Shown: piece by piece, positions 9,060-20,994 of the stretch
Layout: the number at the start of each line of letters is the position of its first letter
Position numbering within the stretch: the stretch's first letter is position 1
DNA from: Impatiens glandulifera
Taxonomy: Eukaryota; Streptophyta; Magnoliopsida; Ericales; Balsaminaceae
Direction of reading: 5' to 3'
Assembly: GCF_907164915.1 (NCBI RefSeq)
Contig: NC_061862.1
Location: 76,275,718 to 76,339,717, forward strand
DNA length: 64,000 nt
Made by a program: the position numbers and the translations under genes
The notes under the pieces: model-generated
The model's input: only the letters and a program-made list of their open reading frames with translations
What the model was told of the DNA's origin: nothing
Database searches by the model: none

Positions 9060-10146
9060 GGATAAAATTGTAGATATAGTATAATAGTGTATATAGTAAA
9101 TTATAATGTTTGTTTGGTTAATTAATATTTATATCTATAAAAATATGTAGGTATAAATTATATCTTGAAAAGAGTATAATATAATATCTACTCAAATCAG
9201 TTACAAAAATGTATTAACCTTTCTAAAATTTATTATTCCATTTTTACCCTTTAATTTTATAACCTTTAATTTTATAAAATTATAATTTCTTTATTATATT
9301 TTAAATATAATAATAATAATTAATTACAACTAAATATTTATATATTTTTAAATGGGTTTGATTTTATAATTTAAATAATAATAATAAATTTTAAATTTTA
9401 AATTTTAAATTATTTATTTTTATTTGATTTTTAAATTTATATATATATTTTTTTATCTTGTAACAAAAATTATATTATAAAAAATTTTAATGTGACAATT
9501 TTATATCTAATTAAATATAATAATTATTAAAAAAACTAATAATGTTAATTAATAGATAATACTTATATATATAATTAATTTATAAAATTAAATTTTATTT
9601 CATTATTAATAAATAATATTTAAAATTAATTATATAAATTAGTGATATTATTATTATTAATTCATATAACATATATAATTTATTTCTGAAATTAATTTAT
9701 AATTATATCATTCTAATTTAAAATATGATTTTATTAAAATTATTATTAATTAATATATAAATAAGTTTTATTTATATAATTATATAAGTTATATTGTGAG
9801 GAATTATAATAGTATTATTTATTTTAAAAATACATTAATGTGATAATTATATATTATTTATTTTATTAATTTTAATATAATTAATAATACAAACTACATC
9901 TTAAATAATTTTAAAATAATAATTTATATAAATATAAGGGCAAAATAGTCTTTTATATTTCTTATTACTTTTTTATACCACAAATCAAACACAAAATAAT
10001 AAAATCTATATAATTTATACATATTTTATACTCCCAACAAAACACTAATAACTTATCTAATTTATATCTCCTAATACCACCTTACAATTTATAACCCTTA
10101 TAACTTATACTTATATAACTAGTACCGCATACCAAACACTACCCAT
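9060..10146. mobile_element. AT-rich insertion ('element X'), copy A
   Basis: About 1.05 kb of very AT-rich DNA with no coding capacity, ending ACTAGTACCGCATACCAAACACTACCC. It is absent at the corresponding place in the third block near 55260-55330, so together with the (TA)n block it looks like an insertion. Copy B has it at 17335-18365, and part of it recurs inside the hAT element at 40440-40870 (shared AATAATTTATATAAATATAAGGG). The element class is unknown. Confidence 0.5.
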
Positions 10147-10444
10147 ATATAAAATAAAGGTGCAAACTTCAATATTTTTTATTAATTTTTCTTGAATGAA
10201 TGCAGGTAGACTAGGATTGACAATTAAAAACAACCATGATGATAATCGTTTTGATAAATTATGAATTCAAGATTTTTTTGAACTATAATGATTATAAATA
10301 TTACATTATTACGAGTAACAAATGAGCAAATTAAACATATTATTTGAACCGATTCAAAAATACCCCTACTAAAATAAAATAAATATATGATATCTAAAAA
10401 GTGATATGAATATACGATTTAAATTGTAAAAATATGCAAAAGTT

Positions 10445-11272
10445 TAATCTAAATAGTTAATGATGTATATGTTGCAGATTTTGGAAATTTTCTAACACCA
10501 TATCACCAATATTAACTTTCAATCAACCCATAAATTTTATCATCTCTAAAATTATCACGATTATTGGAAGATCGAGATTCAGTATGACCTCTAAATGCAC
10601 AAGCTTGTAAACTAAGCCATCGAATACTCTAAATTATCGTTTTAAGTCACAATCGATTCTTCTTAACTTTATCTAAACTTTGGGCATTCAATATTTTGTC
10701 AATATGTCTACATACTTTCATCAAATCTTCAACATTTCACTGCATTACTATGTGATAAAGTGAGACATTTCACATGCATTAAAAGTGGACATTTAATTCT
10801 ATTGTTAACCTTTTCCAATTATTAAATCCAACAATAGTGAATGAAGGATTAAGAGATGATTTATTTTGAAAAGAATACAAGGAAAATACAATATTTAATC
10901 ATTTGATGAAGAGTACTCTAACTAGAGAAAATTTTCAACCATGAGTATTGAAAATTACGATACTGAGTTTGTGATACATACTTAGTTCTTGGATACTTAT
11001 CAAACTTAGGTTGATACAGACCTATTTTAATATAAACTCATCTAACTTCATCTTGTTATTTAACGGAATGATGCCATATGGGATCTCTTTCAAGTATTAA
11101 GATCAATTTCAACTCTTAAAAATTTTAAAATATGTTGTTCTTATTAAGTATTTTCCTCCATACTATTATTAGATTTAAAACTTACAACATCAATGTGGAT
11201 GAAGATGACCTTCTTTTGTGTTTGAAAAATGACAATAATATTTTTTCTTTTTTCCTTTCTTTCATTTTTCAT
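10445..11272 (-). pseudogene. hAT (TTF/zf-MYM type) transposase relic, copy A
   Basis: On the minus strand, fragments in order match plant hAT transposases of the TTF-finger/DUF4371 type: MKNERK start at 11272, EIDLNT with a RDP-like stretch, YQPKFDKYPRTKYVSQTQYR with NFQYSW, then a relic of the ACAFRGH..S..NRDNF motif (near 10575) and IGDMVLENFQNL. Many stops and frameshifts make it non-functional. It lies upstream of the peptide gene on the same strand, as in the other two copies. Confidence 0.6.
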
Positions 11273-11357
11273 TGTAATCAATTAAAAAAAATACATAATC
11301 ATAATGATAATGAATATATACAATCTTATACTATATAGAAAATTAATTAAGAGCATG

Positions 11358-11720
11358 CACTAGTAGAAGATGGACAATTAGCGAGAAAGATCACCGAGAG
11401 CGAAAGAATGCTATTGACTATATTTATTTTACCGAAGACAAAGTGTTGCTCTCGGTGATAAGACTTTATTTTTCCCTAGGTCGCATCTCTTTCTTCTCCC
11501 TCTATCCTCTCAAGGATTCTGTTTCTCTTTCTTCAGCGATACTGCTTGTTTAATCCTACTCGCGATACGATCGGCTCTTTCTTTATTCAATCTCTAGAAA
11601 GGTCTATCCTGAACAAGTTAGGATAGTTTGTGGAGTTCATCATAAAAAATAAAGGTATTATTTCCCTCTCTCAATGATAATGATGCTAGATCTTAGGTTT
11701 TAGAGTGCGATTGGACAGAG
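11358..11720 (+). mobile_element. CACTA-like left end with leader, copy A
   Basis: Starts CACTAGTAGAAGATGGACAA, followed by inverted motifs ATCACCGAGAGC and GCTCTCGGTGAT and then a C/T-rich leader-like stretch (TTCTTCTCCCTCTATCCTCTC). It resembles a CACTA terminus related to, but distinct from, the element ending at 7533. No matching right end is seen before the next repeat unit. Confidence 0.45.
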
Positions 11721-11911
11721 CCTTTGGCTCACTTAATCCATCTTCCTCAACTGCCTCTTCTTCTTCTCTTACCTCTCTTTGGTGTCTCACAGACATCGAA
11801 AGAAGAAATTCAAACAAAGCCATATTAGTGTATTTACTAGGCCTTAATGGGAGGAAGAATGGGATAATCGTTCATCAATAGGCTTTGATTGTACTTTGGA
11901 CTACGATCTAA
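11721..11911. other. Short unassigned stretch
   Basis: Moderate GC with C/T runs (CCTCTTCTTCTTCTCTTACC). No open frame of note. Copy B has the same sequence at about 19950-20140. Confidence 0.3.
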
Positions 11912-12165
11912 GGCCCGGTTCAGATTGGGGTTTTGAAAAAACCTATAGAGGAAAAAAGTGATGATTAATGATTTTGAGGAGATGATAATTATTTTTGGTA
12001 AATAGACTTAAAGAGTATTCATATGAATGAATAAAATAAAAAATAATAATTTAAAATATAAGGTATTTTAATATTTTAATTAATGAATTGAGTGATGTGA
12101 TTATTGGAAAATTGATTTTGGATGGATTTTTTTAAAAACCTAAAGAGAACAATGCCTAATATTTG
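11912..12165. mobile_element. MITE, copy A
   Basis: Begins AAGGCCCGGTTCAGATTGGGG and ends CCTAAAGAGAACAATGCCTAA. The core AATAATTTAAAATATAAGGTATTTT with GAGTGATGTGATTATTGGA recurs at 20141, 32805, 33362, 36060 and 38850. The GGCCTTGTTCGGATT-type end and flanking TA/TAA fit a Stowaway- or Tourist-like MITE. Confidence 0.6.
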
Positions 12166-12756
12166 TATTCGGGTTTATTTGAAACTTTAGATGAAAATCT
12201 TAAATTTTATTCAATTAATTTAATTTTCTACTAATTTTTTATTACTTAATTATTTTCATTTAAATATTTATAATTATTTTTTTAATTTACAATATATATA
12301 TAATCTCATTTTTAAAAAAAAATTCCAATTCTTTTCTTTATATCTCTCTTGATTTTAATTGTGTATATTATGTTTATAACTAATTTTATTTTTTTTTATG
12401 TTTTATTAAATATCACACTTTTGAAAATTTATAATGTTAATATTTTTGTATTTTTTTATTTCACTCTAATTATTTAATAAAATATTTACATAATTTTAAC
12501 ATTACAATCGTTAACACTAGAGCAAGCATTTTCAGCATTTTCGACAATGAACAATGAATAGAACTTCAAAATAAAATAGATGATGATTTTTTTGCCGACT
12601 ATTCAACACTTTTTATATTTAACGAGATTTAGGCAATGATGTTAATATATATTTTATGATTAATTAATTTTAATTTTTAAAATTTGGATAGATTTTAATT
12701 TATTTAAATATTATAATATAACGTCTTCTTATTTATTTATATATATATATAAATAA
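12166..12756. other. AT-rich non-coding DNA up to the duplication joint
   Basis: No gene is seen. It ends in a short (TA)n tract at 12738-12750 followed directly by TNP2 sequence of copy B. Confidence 0.6.
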
Positions 12757-12761
12757 TCATT

Positions 12762-13370
12762 AGGCAACTTGAGATCTTTCAAGAACTTACAAAGACGTTT
12801 TTTATTATCGGATGTCAAAGTGAAAGGCGCTTCTGGATAATGAACCACTCCTTTATAGGATGCAACCATGATTTTATGCCTAAGAGTTGTAATTCTTTAC
12901 GGGCTTTAGGACTATCCTTAGTCTTTTCTTTCACATTCATTATTGTTCCCAATACGTTATCAGAAATATTTTTCTCAATATGCATCACATCCAAATTATG
13001 TCTCAATAATAGTGATTTCCAATAAGGCAAACGGAAGAAAATGCTAAGTTTGTTCCAATTGTCTCCCCGCGTTTCATGATATATCTTGGTTTCTTGCTCA
13101 GATCCGTACTAAGAATTATGTCTTCTAGGTCTCGTGTTTGCTCGTAACTTTCTTGCCCCGTTAACAATTTAAGGGGCTCTCTATAATTTGTTCGACCATC
13201 AAATTACTCTTTATCCCTTCTGTATTTATGCTTTGGTGGAAAGAAGCGTCTATGACCTATGTAACATTGTTTGGAACCATAAACCAATCGAAGAGATACC
13301 GTGCCGTTGTTACAAAAGGGACAAACGAATTTACCTTTAATACTCTAGACTGATAAATTCACGTAGGCGG
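12762..13370 (-). pseudogene. TNP2-like transposase fragment, copy B
   Basis: Truncated at its C-terminal side by the duplication joint. MPYWKSLLLRHNLDVMHIE at 13030-12974 keeps the Trp that is a stop in copy A. A deletion after LLGIKSWLHP shifts the frame near 12855, and another indel lies near 13092. The upstream HRRFFPP and STKGKF motifs are recognisable up to about 13360. Confidence 0.8.
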
Positions 13371-13384
13371 GAAAGTCGTTTATT

Positions 13385-14440
13385 TGAAACCTTCGTTTTT
13401 GACCCTACACAACACTTATAATTTTTTCTGATTTTTTTAAACAAAGGTCAAAACCGAAGGTTTATTTGAAAACCTTCGGTTTTGATCCTACCCAACACTT
13501 ATAATTTATTCTGATTTTTTTAAACAAAGGTCAAAACCGAAGGTTTATTTGAAAACTTTCGTTTTTGACCCTACCCAACACTTAGAATTTTTTCTGATTT
13601 TTTTAAACAAAGGTCAAAACTGAAGGTTTATTTGAAAACCTTCGGTTTTGACCCTACACAACACTTATAATTTTTTCTAATTTTTTTAAACAAAGGTCAA
13701 AACCGAAGGTTTATTTGAAAACCTTCATTTTTTACCCTACCCAACACTTAAAACTTTTTCTGACTTTTTTAAACAAAGGTCAAAACCGAAGGTTTATTTG
13801 AAAACCTTCGTTTTTGACCCTACACAACACCTAGAATTTTTTCTGATTTTTTTAAACAAAGGTCAAAATCGAAGGATTATTTAAAAACCTTCGGTTTTCA
13901 CCCTACCCAACACTTAGAATTTTTTCTATTTTTTTTAAACAAAGGTCAAAACCGAAGGTTTATTTGAAAACCTTCATTTTTGACCCTACCCAACACTTAA
14001 AATTTTTTGACTTTTTTAAACAAAGGTCAAAACCGAAGGTTTATTTGAAAACCTTCGTTTTTGACCCTACACAACACCTAGAATTTTTTCTGATTTTTTT
14101 AAACAAAGGTCAAAATCGAAGGTTTATTTAAAAACCTTCGTTTTGACCCTACCCAACACTTAGAATTTTTTCTGATTTTTTTAAACAAAGGTCAAAACCG
14201 AAGGTTTATTTGAAAACCTTCGGTTTTGACCCTACTCAACACTTAGAATTTTTTCTGATTTTTTTAAACAATGGTAAAAACCGAAGGTTTATTTTAAAAC
14301 CTTCGGTTTTGACCCTTACCCACACTTAGAATTTTTTTCTTCTTTTTTTTAAACAAAGGTCAAAACCGAAGGTTTATTTGAAAACCTTCGGTTTTGACCC
14401 TTCTAATTTTTTTAAACAAAGGTCAAAACCGAAGGTTTTC
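13385..14440. repeat. ~84-bp hairpin tandem array, copy B
   Basis: Twelve to thirteen units of the same repeat as 6245-7140, each with the AAACCGAAGG...CCTTCGGTTT palindrome. The unit number differs from copy A, so the array has changed by unequal exchange or slippage since the duplication. Confidence 0.85.
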
Positions 14441-14519
14441 AAATAAACTTTTGGTTTTGAACCTACCCAACACTTAGAATTTGGGTCAAAAACGAAGGTT
14501 TTCCAATAAACCTTCGCAA

Positions 14520-14685
14520 TTACCCTATTTTTTTGGCAATCTAATAAATAAAGGAAAAGAATTTATAAACAACATTAATAAACCAAAACTAAAGGATAAT
14601 AATAATAATTCATAATTATGAAAGCAAAACACACCAAAATGTCATCATTCGTACGGAAAAGATAATACATAATTAATTAAACAAT
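14520..14685. other. AT-rich spacer in CACTA copy B
   Basis: No coding signal, and no counterpart in copy A because of the internal deletion there. Confidence 0.4.
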
Positions 14686-14689
14686 ATAA

Positions 14690-14960
14690 TCTAGAAACTA
14701 GTAGATGTGGGGGGAGGAGGGGATGGTTGATTCTGCCTCTTCAACAATTTAATTTGCTGTTCGAGATTCTCCTATTTTTGCGTCATTTCAGCCATGTCCG
14801 CTTTAATTTCAGTAAGTAATTGACCTCTTTCTACATCCCTTAATCGAATTTCCTCCAATTCCAGCGTCATTTTTCTCACTCTTTCTCACGTGCAACAGCT
14901 TTTGATGCTGCTAGCAAATTCTGGTATGACTGGGACAGTTTCTCTAGTGTACACCGAATA
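14690..14960 (-). pseudogene. CACTA ORF1-type coiled coil, copy B
   Basis: The minus strand reads KMTLELEEIRLRDVERG..., then KADMAEMTQK, one in-frame stop, and ENLEQQIKLLKRQNQPSPPP ending in PTS. It has the same charged coiled coil and proline-rich tail as 4604-4819, the usual end of the Ptta/En/Spm ORF1 protein. One stop and upstream decay make it a relic. Confidence 0.5.
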
Positions 14961-15240
14961 CTTTGTCATGACTCACTCATCCTAAATGCATTTCATATAT
15001 ATATATATATAATAACCAAAATATATCATTCATTTAACAAAATCTAACAAAATCATATATATTTAACAAACTAACATAAATCTAATCTAAACAATAACAA
15101 ATCTAAATCAAACTACCAAACAAATAATCTAAACTATCATAAATCTAGATAATATAAACTAAATGATAACAAATCTAAATCTAATAATTAATAAAAACAA
15201 AAAAACAAATAAATCACGGCAAAGAATCACAAAAAAAATT
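14961..15240. other. AT-rich intron-like stretch of CACTA copy B
   Basis: No coding signal; rich in AAATCTAA and AACAAAT repeats. It sits between the ORF1 relic and a donor-like site (CAG|GTTAGTTTT on the minus strand, near 15255), so it is probably an intron of the leader. Confidence 0.35.
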
Positions 15241-15254
15241 AAAAAAAAAACTAA

Positions 15255-15362
15255 CCTGAAACGGAGAAGAAGAAGAGAAGCGACGGAGGCGGCTGCGCGG
15301 GAGAGAGAGAAAGGAGAAAGGCGAATGAAAAAGAGAAGGGTTAGGGTTTGTATTTATAAAGG
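15255..15362 (-). promoter_or_regulatory. Promoter and 5' leader of the CACTA gene, copy B
   Basis: On the minus strand TTTATAAATA (15351-15360) is followed by a C/T-rich, GC-richer leader (CTTTCTCTCTCTCCCGCGCA, CGCTTCTCTTCTTCTTCTCC) and a 5' splice-site-like CAGGTTAG. Together these look like TATA box, transcription start and first exon of the element's gene. Confidence 0.5.
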
Positions 15363-15927
15363 TATTTACTGAAAGTTTTAATATTACTTTCGATTTTGAG
15401 CCACCTTAAAACCGAAGGTTTTCCAATAAACCTTCGGTAATAAGAATCACGAGATTTAAATTTTTGTCTTTTTTTGGATGAGTCAAAACTTAAGGTTTAT
15501 AGGATAAACCTTCGCAATTAACAATTTCAGGAAAAGGTAAAAACGAAAGTTCTTTAAATAACCTTCGCAATTAATCATTCTCCAACTTAGAATATTTTTT
15601 CAATTTTTTAGGATGAGTCAATTCCGACGGTTTAATGGAAAACCTTCGTATTTAAACATTTCAGGAGAGGTAAAACCGAAAGTTTTTGTAATAACCTTCG
15701 CAATTAACCAACTTCCAACACTTAGAATTTTTTTTTGATTTTTGGAGAATATCAAAACTGAAAGTTCTTTTTAGAACTTTCGGTACTAATTAGTAAACCC
15801 GAAAGTTTTACACCTCTCTCGAAATCTATTTTCAATAACGAAAGATTTGTTCCTCTCGGAATCAATTAGGAGAGTTTTATAAAACATTCGATAATATCTG
15901 TCGGTAAAGGTCATTTTTTTACTAGTG

Positions 15928-16565
15928 ATTATTTATAAACTCGTTAAATCTTATTATATTAAATTTAAAATCGTAAAAGTTTAACTAATTTAAGAGTTTA
16001 ACTAAAATCAGACTCTTAACCACCTCTAAAATCGTAATATTATGTGAGTCAACTCGAGACTTAGATGATTTTGGTTGTTTTGCGATTAAATTTATCTCTC
16101 AATTCAATTACAAACATATTGAAACAAATACATACTCTACTGTGTTATCATTTTAATCTTCATTATTTCATCTTATTTCATATATATGATTTTGTTGATA
16201 AAATCTATTGGGAAAAAGGTAAAAATTTATCATAATAGAATTTCTATTTCCATCTAATATTATCTAGGAACATAGTTAGACAATTAAGGAATTATGTTGA
16301 TACTGAATTATTGAATCATTCTTCAACGTTACATTATATTATATTATACAATTTTTAATTGAATCATACTAACATTAAAATTAATAAATAAACATAAAAC
16401 AAATTCAAGAAAACACAACCTTCATTATTCAAATTAACAAAGTAAATGAGAATGTGAGAAATGTAGATAACTTTATTCATATAGAATCTATCTTCTAAAT
16501 TATGAATTAGAAATAGATAAATCGATCATAGTTACATTAACTATTATTTTAAGGCAATGTTTTCA
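15928..16565. other. Non-coding flank downstream of peptide gene copy 2
   Basis: Copy B equivalent of 7534-8210 and nearly identical to it; it lacks the 38-bp duplication seen there. Confidence 0.5.
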
Positions 16566-16691
16566 TTAGCAATTACAACATGAAGCAATACGGGGACAAC
16601 ATAGTTTACAACGAGGAACCTCGCCGGATGATGAGCCCTCGCCCATTGAGATTATCATCATCTTCGTAACAAACTTCACAAAACCCTCCAT
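16566..16691 (-). CDS. Small cysteine-rich peptide, copy 2 (shortened leader)
   Basis: Same gene as at 8211 in the duplicated unit: 41 codons plus TAA, ending in the identical CKLCCPRIASCCNC. An in-frame 24-bp deletion removes eight residues from the hydrophobic core of the leader (MIISMVVAMYFSMGEG becomes MIISMGEG). The deletion lies between short direct repeats (CCATCGAG and CCATTGAG in copy 1), which points to replication slippage. With so short a core, secretion may be lost or weakened. TATA box and 5' leader are intact, so it may be a recent loss-of-function allele of the family or a differently targeted product. Confidence 0.5.
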   Translation of the reverse strand: MEGFVKFVTKMMIISMGEGSSSGEVPRCKLCCPRIASCCNC

Positions 16692-16729
16692 TATGTTTTT
16701 TAACTATGAATGTTGTATTTTATTTTATA

Positions 16730-16743
16730 TCTTTATTTATAGT
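16730..16743 (-). promoter_or_regulatory. TATA box of peptide copy 2
   Basis: ACTATAAATAAAG on the minus strand, at the same distance upstream of the ATG as in copy 1. Confidence 0.5.
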
Positions 16744-16844
16744 AAAAAGTGAATCTCATTCAGATTTCGTGTAATAAAATATAAATTAATTTAATTATGT
16801 AAATCTACTTTTAAAAATACTTTATTATATTTATACTTATATAT

Positions 16845-17320
<476 letters not shown>

Positions 17321-17334
17321 TCTATCGTATAAGG

Positions 17335-18365
17335 GATAAAATTGTAGATATAGTATAATAGTGTATATAGTAAATTATAATGTTTGTTTGGTTGATTAAT
17401 ATTTATATCTATAATAATATGTAGGTATAAATTATATTTTGAAAGGGTATAATATAATATTTACTCAAAGCATTTACAAAAATGTATTAACCTTTCTAAA
17501 ATTTATTATTCCTTTTTTACCCTTTAATTTTATAAAATTATAATTTCTTTATTATATTTTAAATATAATAATAATAATTAATTACAACTAAATATTTATA
17601 TATATTTAAATGGGTTTGATTTTATAATTTAAATAATAATAAATTTTAAATTATTTAATTTTATTTGATTTTTAAATTTATATATATATTTTTTATCTTG
17701 TAAACAAAAATTATATTATAAAAAATTTTAATGTGACAATTTTATATCTAATTAATTATAATAATTACTAAAAAAAACTAATAATGTTAGTTAATAGATA
17801 ATACTTATATATATAATTAATTTATAAAATTAAATTTTATTTCATTATTAATAAATAATATTTAAAATTAATTATATAAATTAGTGATATTATTATTAAT
17901 TCATATAACATATATAATTTATTTCTGAAATTAATTTAAAATATGATTTTATTAAAATTATTATTAATTAATATATAAATAAGTTTTATTTATATAATTA
18001 TATAAATTATATTGTGAGGAATTATAATAGTATTATTTATTTTAAAAATACATTAACGTGATAATTATATATAATTTTTTTTTATTAATTTTAATATAAT
18101 TAATAATACAAACTAAATCTTAAATAAATTTTAAAATAATAATTTATATAAATATAAGGGCAAAATAGTCTTTTATATTTCTTATTACTTTTTAATACCA
18201 CAAACCAAACACAAAATAATAAAACCTATATAATTTATACATATTTTATACTCCCAACAAAACACTAATAACTTATATAATTTATATTTCCTAATACCAC
18301 CTTACAATTTATAACCCTTATAACTTATACTTATATAACTAGTACCGCATACCAAACACTACCCA
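17335..18365. mobile_element. AT-rich insertion ('element X'), copy B
   Basis: Near-identical to 9060-10146, ending CCGCATACCAAACACTACCC. Its presence in both tandem copies means it inserted before the duplication. Confidence 0.5.
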
Positions 18366-18664
18366 TATATAAAATAAAGGTGCAAACTTTAATATTTTTA
18401 ATTAAGTTTTCTTGAATGAATGCAGGTAGACTAGGATTGACAATTAAAAACAACGATGATGATAATCGTTTTGATAAATTATGAATTCAAGATTTTTTTG
18501 AATTATAATGATTATAAATATTACATTATTATGAGTAACAAATGAGCAAATTAAACATATTATTCGAATTGATTCATAAATACCCCTACTAAAATAAAAT
18601 AAATATATGATATCTAAAAAGTGATATGAATATCCGATTTAAATTGTAAAAATATGCAAAAGTT

Positions 18665-19508
18665 TAATCTAAATAGTTAATGATGTATATGTTGCAGATT
18701 TTGGAAATTTTCTAACACCATATCACCGATATTAACTTTCAATCAACCCATAAATTTTATCATCTCTAAAATTATCACGATTATTGGAATATCGAGATTC
18801 ATTATGACCTCTAAATGCAAAGCTTGTAAACTAAGTCATCGAATACTCTAAATTATCGTTTTAAGTCACAATCGATTCTTCTGAACTTTATCTAAACTTT
18901 GGGCATTCAATATTTTGTCAATATGTCTACATACTTTCATCAAATCTTCAACATTTCACTGCATTACTATGTGATAAAGTGAGACATTCCACATGCATTA
19001 AAAGTGGACATTTAATTCCATTGTTAACTTTTTCCAATTATTAAATCCAACAATAGTGAATGAAGGATTAAGAGATGATTTATTTTGAAAAGAATACAAG
19101 GAAAATACAATATTGAATCATTTGATGAAGAGTACTCTAACTAGAGAAAATTTTCAAACCATGAGTATTGAAAATTACGATACTAAGTTTGTGATACATA
19201 CTTAGTTCTTGGATACTCATCAAACTTAGGTTGATACAGACCCATTTTAATATAAACTCATCTAGCTTCATTTTGTTATTTAACGGAATGATGCCATATG
19301 GGATCTGAAATATGGGATCTCTTTCAAGAGTATTAAGATCAATTTCAATTCTTAAAAATTTTAAAATATGTTGTTCTTATTAAGTATTTTCCTCCATACT
19401 ATTATTAGATTTAAAATTTACAACATCAATGTGGATGAAGATGACCTTCTTTTGTGTTTGAAAAATGACAATAATATTTTTCCTTTTTTCCTTTCTTTCA
19501 TTTTTCAT
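18665..19508 (-). pseudogene. hAT (TTF type) transposase relic, copy B
   Basis: Duplicate of 10445-11272, with the same motifs, stops and frameshifts; ATG at 19508. Confidence 0.6.
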
Positions 19509-19592
19509 TGTAATCAATTAAAAAAATACATAATCATAATGATAATGAATATATATAATCTTATACTATATAGAAAATTAATTAAGAGCATG

Positions 19593-19960
19593 CACTAGTA
19601 GAAGATGGACAATTACCGAGAAAGATCACCGAGAGCGAAAGAATGCTATTGACTATATTTATTTTACCGAGGACAAAGTGTTGCTCTCGGTGATAAGACT
19701 TTATTTTTCCCTAGGTCGCATCTCTTTCTTCTCCCTCTATCCTCTCAAGGATTCTGTTTCTCTTTCTTCAGTCCTTCTTGTTTAATCCTACTCGCGATAA
19801 GATCGGCTCTTTCTTTATTCAATCTCTAGAAAGGTCTATCTGAACAAGTTAGGATAGTTTGTGGAGTTCATCATAAAAAAGAAAGGTATTATTTCCCTCT
19901 CTCAATGATAACGATGCTAGATCTTAGGTTTTAGAGTGCGATTGGACAGAGCCTTTGGCT
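19593..19960 (+). mobile_element. CACTA-like left end with leader, copy B
   Basis: CACTAGTAGAAGATGGACAA start as at 11358. Here ATTACCGAGAAAG keeps a C where copy A has ATTAGCGAG. Confidence 0.45.
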
Positions 19961-20140
19961 CATTTAATCCTTCTTCCTCAACCGCCTCTTCTTCTTCTCT
20001 TACCTCTCTTTGGTGTCTCACAGACATCGAAAGAAGAAATTCAAACAAAGCCATATTAGTGTATTTACTAGGCCTTAATGGGAGGAAGAATGGGATAATC
20101 GTTCATCAATAGGCTTTGATTGTACTTTGGACTACGATCT

Positions 20141-20395
20141 AAGGCCTGGTTCGGATTGGGGTTTTGAAAAAACCTATAGAGGAAAAAAAGTGATGATTAA
20201 TGATTTTGAGGAGGTGATAATTATTTTTGGTAAATAGACTTAAAGAGTATTTATATGAATGAATAAAATAAAAAATAATAATTTAAAATATAAGGTATTT
20301 TAATATTTTAATTAATGAAATGAGTGATGTGATTATTGGAAAATTGATTTTGGATGGATTTTTTTAAAAACCTAAAGAGAACAAGGCCTAATATT
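20141..20395. mobile_element. MITE, copy B
   Basis: Duplicate of the MITE at 11912-12165; its outer ends, AAGGCCTGGTTCGGATTGGGG and AACAAGGCCTAA, are closer to a perfect inverted repeat than in copy A. Confidence 0.6.
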
Positions 20396-20952
20396 TGTAT
20401 TCGGGTTTATTTGAAAGTTTAGATGAAAATCTTAAATTTTATTCAATTAATTTAATTTTCTACTAATTTTTTATTACTTATTTATTTTCATTTAAATATT
20501 TATAATTATTTTTTTAATTTACAATATATATATAATCTCATTTTTAAAAAAAAAAAATCTAATTCTTTTCTTTATATCTATCTTGATTTTAATTGTGTAT
20601 ATTATGTTTATAATTAATTTGATTTTTTTTTATGTTTTATTAAATATCGCACTCTTTAAAATTTATAATGTTAATATTTTTTATATTTTTTTATTTTACT
20701 CTAATTATTTAATAAAATATTTACTTAATTTTAACATTACAATCGTTAACACTAGAGTAAGCATTTTCAACAATGAACAATGAATATAGAACTTCAAAAT
20801 AAAATAGATGATGATTTTTTTGCCGACTACTTAACACTTTTTATATTTAACGAGATTTAAGCACTGATGTTAATATATATTTTATGATTAATTAATTTTA
20901 ATTTTTAAAATTTAGATAGATTTTAATTTATTTAAATATTATAATATAACGT

Positions 20953-20989
<37 letters not shown>

Positions 20990-20990
20990 T
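20396..20990. other. AT-rich non-coding DNA at the end of copy B
   Basis: Matches 12166-12756 and ends in (TA)n at about 20957-20983. No gene is seen. Confidence 0.6.
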
Positions 20991-20994
20991 ATTA

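Larger units (their letters stand above)
5614..12756. repeat. Tandem segmental duplication, copy A
   Basis: From AGGCAACTTGAGATCTTTC (5619) to the (TA)n tract before 12756, the sequence is repeated almost base for base from 12757 on, at a starting offset of 7143. The left breakpoint lies inside the TNP2 relic and the right one in an AT microsatellite; both sides share ATCAT-AGGCAACTT at the join. Copy A lacks about 1.1 kb present in copy B (14440-15560). Confidence 0.9.
12757..15927 (-). mobile_element. CACTA element, copy B (left part truncated at the joint)
   Basis: Begins abruptly inside TNP2 and ends with the CACTAGTAAAAAAATGACC terminus (reverse complement, to 15927). It has 12-13 hairpin repeats, an ORF1 coiled-coil relic and a recognisable promoter and leader. 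It has no left terminus of its own. Confidence 0.75.

Noticed and set aside
8646..9073. Long open frames rich in Tyr and Ile
   Set aside because: They are translations of (TA)n microsatellite; the same happens at 25613-25795 and 40200-40260.
11132..11338. Plus-strand open frame with a hydrophobic start, repeated at 19368-19598
   Set aside because: It is the antisense of the hAT transposase relic; the repetition reflects the tandem duplication, not selection.
15163..15372. Basic Arg/Lys-rich plus-strand open frame
   Set aside because: It is the antisense of the C/T-rich 5' leader of the minus-strand CACTA gene.
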